From the NCBI RefSeq assembly GCF_000402035.1, contig NC_021289.1, forward strand, positions 992,001 through 1,056,000: a stretch of DNA of 64,000 bases, in the 5' to 3' direction. This stretch comes from Caballeronia insecticola. GTDB taxonomy: Bacteria; Pseudomonadota; Gammaproteobacteria; Burkholderiales; Burkholderiaceae. Made by a program: the position numbers and the translations under genes. A model generated the notes under the pieces. That model saw only the letters and a program-made list of their open reading frames with translations. It did no database searches and was not told where the DNA came from. Below, piece by piece: positions 61,683 to 64,000 of this stretch (the first letter of the stretch is position 1; the number at the start of each line of letters is the position of its first letter).

Positions 61683-62429
61683 ATGAAAGAACTGGCAGGC
61701 AAGACCGCGCTCGTGACGGGCGCATCGCGCGGTATCGGACGCGCATCCGCCATCGCGCTGGCACGAGCGGGCGCGGGCGTGCTGATTCACTACAGCAGCG
61801 GCGAGCAGGAAGCCGATGCCGTCGTCGCGCAGATTCGCGCGGCCGGCGGCACCGCGCAAAAGGTGCAGGCCAACCTGCTCGATGCGGACGGGCCGCACCG
61901 GCTCGCCCGCGTCGTGCGCGAAGTGATCGGCGAGCGGCTCGATATTCTCGTCGCCAACGCGGGCATCTCGAGGCCCGCGAGCATCGAGGAGACGACCGTC
62001 GAGGACTTCGACGCGCTCTTCGCCGTCAACGTGCGCGCGCCCTTCTTCCTCGTGCAGCAGTTGCTGCCGGTCATGTGCAAGGGCAGCAGCATCGTGCTGT
62101 TGTCGTCGCTTGCGGCACGCGCCGCGGTGGGCAGCATGCCCGCGTACGCGTCGACGAAAGGCGCCGTCGATACGCTCGTCACGCACTTCGCGTCGGCGCT
62201 CGGGGAACGCGGCATCCGCGTGAACGCGATCGCGCCGGGCGTCGTGGACACCGACATGTCGAACTTCACGAAGACCGAAGCGGGCCGCGCGGCCACGCTC
62301 GGGATGCAGGCGCTCAAGCGCGTCGCGCAGCCCGACGATATCGGCGACGCGGTGGCGTTCCTCGCATCGGATGCGGCGCGCTGGATCACCGGCGAAACGC
62401 TGCATGTCGATGGCGGCTCGAAGCTCTGA
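61683..62429 (+). CDS. Short-chain dehydrogenase/reductase
   Basis: This 248-residue SDR has VTGASRGIGRASAIALARAG, ANAGISR, SSLAARAAVGSMPAYASTK (complete Ser-Tyr-Lys) and a C-terminal WITGETLHVDGGSKL, as in FabG-like reductases. It is second in an SDR pair and 64 bp upstream of a LysR gene on the same strand. Confidence 0.9.
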   Translation: MKELAGKTALVTGASRGIGRASAIALARAGAGVLIHYSSGEQEADAVVAQIRAAGGTAQKVQANLLDADGPHRLARVVREVIGERLDILVANAGISRPASIEETTVEDFDALFAVNVRAPFFLVQQLLPVMCKGSSIVLLSSLAARAAVGSMPAYASTKGAVDTLVTHFASALGERGIRVNAIAPGVVDTDMSNFTKTEAGRAATLGMQALKRVAQPDDIGDAVAFLASDAARWITGETLHVDGGSKL

Positions 62430-62493
62430 TTCAGACCGGGTGATGTATTCTGTTTCGCACGGGGTCGCGATCATCTGGTCTTCACGGGCAAAC

Positions 62494-63399
62494 ATGGAAC
62501 TGCGACATCTGCGCTATTTCATTGCGGTGGCCGAGACGGGCAGCCTGACCGAAGCGGCCGAGCAGCGATTGCACACGTCGCAGCCTTCGCTCAGCCGGCA
62601 GATTCGCGATCTCGAAGATCAAGTGGGCGCCAGCCTTTTCGTGCGCACGGCGCGCGGCGTCGAGTTGACCGCGGCGGGACGCGCGTTCATCGAGCATGCG
62701 CGGATTGCGCTGAATCAGGTCGAGGCGGCGGTGGAAGCCGCGCGACGCGCCGCCCAGCCCGCGAAGCAACGTTTCGCGCTGGGCTTTCTCACGGGCCAGG
62801 AGATGAACTGGCTGCCCGACGCGATGCACGTGCTGCGCGACGAACTGCTGAACGTGGATGTCACGGTATCAAGCGACTATTCCACCGAGCTTGCCGAAGC
62901 GGTGGCGCGCGGAAGGCTCGACGTCGCCTTTATGCGCGCCGAGCCTGATTTCGATCTAGCTTACGAGATTGTCGACCGTGAACCGCTCGTCGTGCTGATG
63001 CCGAGCGATCACGCTCTGGCCGCGCGCGACAAGGTCGCCGTGCAGGATCTCGCCGGTGAATCCTTCATTGCGATGGCGGGCAAAGCGCGGTTCCTGCGCA
63101 CGGTCGTCGACGACTATCTCGAACGCTCGGGCGTGAAGCTCGAGCCCGCGCAGACGGTCGACAATCCGGCGATGGTCATGTCGCTCGTGGCATCGACGCG
63201 CGGCGTCGTGCTCATTCCTTCTTACGTCGAGAATTTGATGCCGTGGTCGGTGACGAGCCGACCGCTCGCCGGCGACGTGCCGACCATCGATCTCGCTGTC
63301 GGCTTCAGCCCGAAGAATCAGTCGCCGACTTTGCGGTTGTTTCTTTCGCGCCTCGATGAACTCAAGGCGCGCCACGCCGGGCGGCATTCGCGCACCTGA
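62494..63399 (+). CDS. LysR family regulator (CbbR/HcaR-like group)
   Basis: This 301-residue protein starts MELRHLRYFIAVAETGSLTEAAEQRLHTSQPSLSRQIRDLEDQVGASLFVRTARGVELTAAG, a typical helix-turn-helix. The effector domain contains RGRLDVAFMRAEPDFDLAYEIVDREPLVVLMPSDHALA. ATG 62494 is chosen because the conserved domain starts there; the frame is open further upstream. It converges on the galactarate dehydratase gene. Confidence 0.92.
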   Translation: MELRHLRYFIAVAETGSLTEAAEQRLHTSQPSLSRQIRDLEDQVGASLFVRTARGVELTAAGRAFIEHARIALNQVEAAVEAARRAAQPAKQRFALGFLTGQEMNWLPDAMHVLRDELLNVDVTVSSDYSTELAEAVARGRLDVAFMRAEPDFDLAYEIVDREPLVVLMPSDHALAARDKVAVQDLAGESFIAMAGKARFLRTVVDDYLERSGVKLEPAQTVDNPAMVMSLVASTRGVVLIPSYVENLMPWSVTSRPLAGDVPTIDLAVGFSPKNQSPTLRLFLSRLDELKARHAGRHSRT

Positions 63400-63414
63400 C
63401 GCGCAATACGGTGC

Positions 63415-64000
63415 TCAGGTCACCGGCGCCGGATTGAACAGCACGAGCGCGTTGTGCAGCTTGAGCGCCTCGGCTTTGGTCTGCTTGCGTCCGCTCGCGA
63501 CATCGAGCATCAGGCGGAACAGTTCCCAGCCCACATCCGCGATAGTCGCTTCGCCCGTAGCGATGGTGCCCGCGTTCACGTCCATCAGATCGTGCCAGCG
63601 GCGGGCGAGATCGGAGCGCGTTGCGACCTTGAGCACCGGCACTTCGGCCAGGCTATACGGCGTGCCGCGTCCGGTCGTGAACACATGCAGGTTGATGCCC
63701 GCCGCCAGTTGCAGCGTGCCGCAGATAAAATCGCTCGCGGGCGTCGATGCGTAGATCAAGCCCTTCTGCTTCACCTTCTCGCCCGGCGACAGCACGCCTG
63801 AAATGGCCGAGCTGCCCGACTTGACGATGGACCCCATCGCCTTCTCGACGATATTCGACAACCCGCCCTTCTTGTTGCCCGGCGTGGTGTTCGCGCTGCG
63901 GTCCGCGCCGCCGCGCTTCAGGTAATCGTCATACCACTGCATTTCGCGGATGATCGCCGCTGCCACTTCGCCGTTCGCCGCGCGCGCCGTCAGTTGCGCG
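63415..64000 (-). CDS. garD: Galactarate dehydratase, C-terminal part (5' end outside window)
   Basis: The frame is open through the right edge ([26 protein letters not shown]), so only about the last 195 residues of a normal 520-residue enzyme are present. Diagnostic segments are [88 protein letters not shown] and [14 protein letters not shown]. It would dehydrate galactarate to 5-dehydro-4-deoxyglucarate. It belongs to the same UxaA superfamily as the suyB product. A GTG at 63966 is internal. Confidence 0.9.
   Translation of the reverse strand, partial: AQLTARAANGEVAAAIIREMQWYDDYLKRGGADRSANTTPGNKKGGLSNIVEKAMGSIVKSGSSAISGVLSPGEKVKQKGLIYASTPASDFICGTLQLAAGINLHVFTTGRGTPYSLAEVPVLKVATRSDLARRWHDLMDVNAGTIATGEATIADVGWELFRLMLDVASGRKQTKAEALKLHNALVLFNPAPVT

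Noticed and set aside
1..64000. tRNA, rRNA, CRISPR arrays, insertion sequences, prophage or integrase genes
   Set aside because: Looked for T-loop-like signatures, regular spaced repeats, transposase or integrase motifs and found none. The two collapsed genes near 19.2-20 kb show no flanking element.

Overview
This window looks like chromosomal DNA of a Burkholderiaceae beta-proteobacterium, probably Paraburkholderia or Caballeronia. The grounds are high GC with strongly GC-biased third codon positions, a Burkholderia-type porin at the left edge, many LysR/TetR/GlxA regulators beside small catabolic operons, and a PPK2 / SulP / Pta-AckA / LdhA stress-fermentation block. No rRNA, tRNA, CRISPR array, phage gene or insertion sequence was found. 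Genus is an inference; no database was searched. Layout, left to right: (1) 1-6.7 kb: porin C-terminus, TetR plus metallo-hydrolase pair, an L-2-haloacid dehalogenase with complete active site, a CGNR regulator divergent from an Asp-nucleophile alpha/beta hydrolase, quinone oxidoreductase and an SDR lacking its catalytic lysine. (2) 6.7-9.9 kb: an ECF sigma / NrsF module divergent from a cytochrome b / molybdopterin oxidoreductase / MXKDX-repeat operon, with two back-to-back GTAACC-N16-CGAATT promoters between them. (3) 9.9-16.4 kb: a GST-TetR operon with a perfect palindrome upstream, then a likely sulfolactate operon (suyA-suyB-dctA-Ldh2 dehydrogenase) divergent from a GntR regulator. (4) 16.4-26.5 kb: small proteins, NmrA/LysR pair, a decayed acyl-CoA dehydrogenase and CoA-transferase, a large GH63-like glycosidase, an aldehyde dehydrogenase missing its catalytic cysteine, and an acetate symporter operon. 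(5) 26.5-36.7 kb: a roughly 720-bp non-coding stretch, then a six-gene transcription unit joining an RND efflux pump to PqiABC. (6) 36.7-45.2 kb, all minus strand: ackA-pta, SulP transporter, PPK2, RRM protein, small proteins, D-lactate dehydrogenase and an AspT-family exchanger, an energy/fermentation block. (7) 45.4-52.9 kb: amidohydrolase, carbamoylase-like hydrolase, GlxA regulator, SDR, MFS, LysR, MscS channel. (8) 53-58 kb: pyruvate kinase, two tail-to-tail paralogous LysR genes with mirrored identical promoter elements, and an ACS-family transporter, resembling the ttu tartrate locus. (9) 58-64 kb: beta-carbonic anhydrase, nitrilase, second GlxA regulator, two SDRs, LysR, and the C-terminal part of galactarate dehydratase running off the right edge. 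The window is mostly a series of divergent regulator/operon pairs for small organic acids and detoxification. The most distinctive points are the symmetric ECF promoters with a short leader ORF, the mirrored LysR pair, the inactivated aldehyde dehydrogenase, and the fused efflux/lipid-transport operon.
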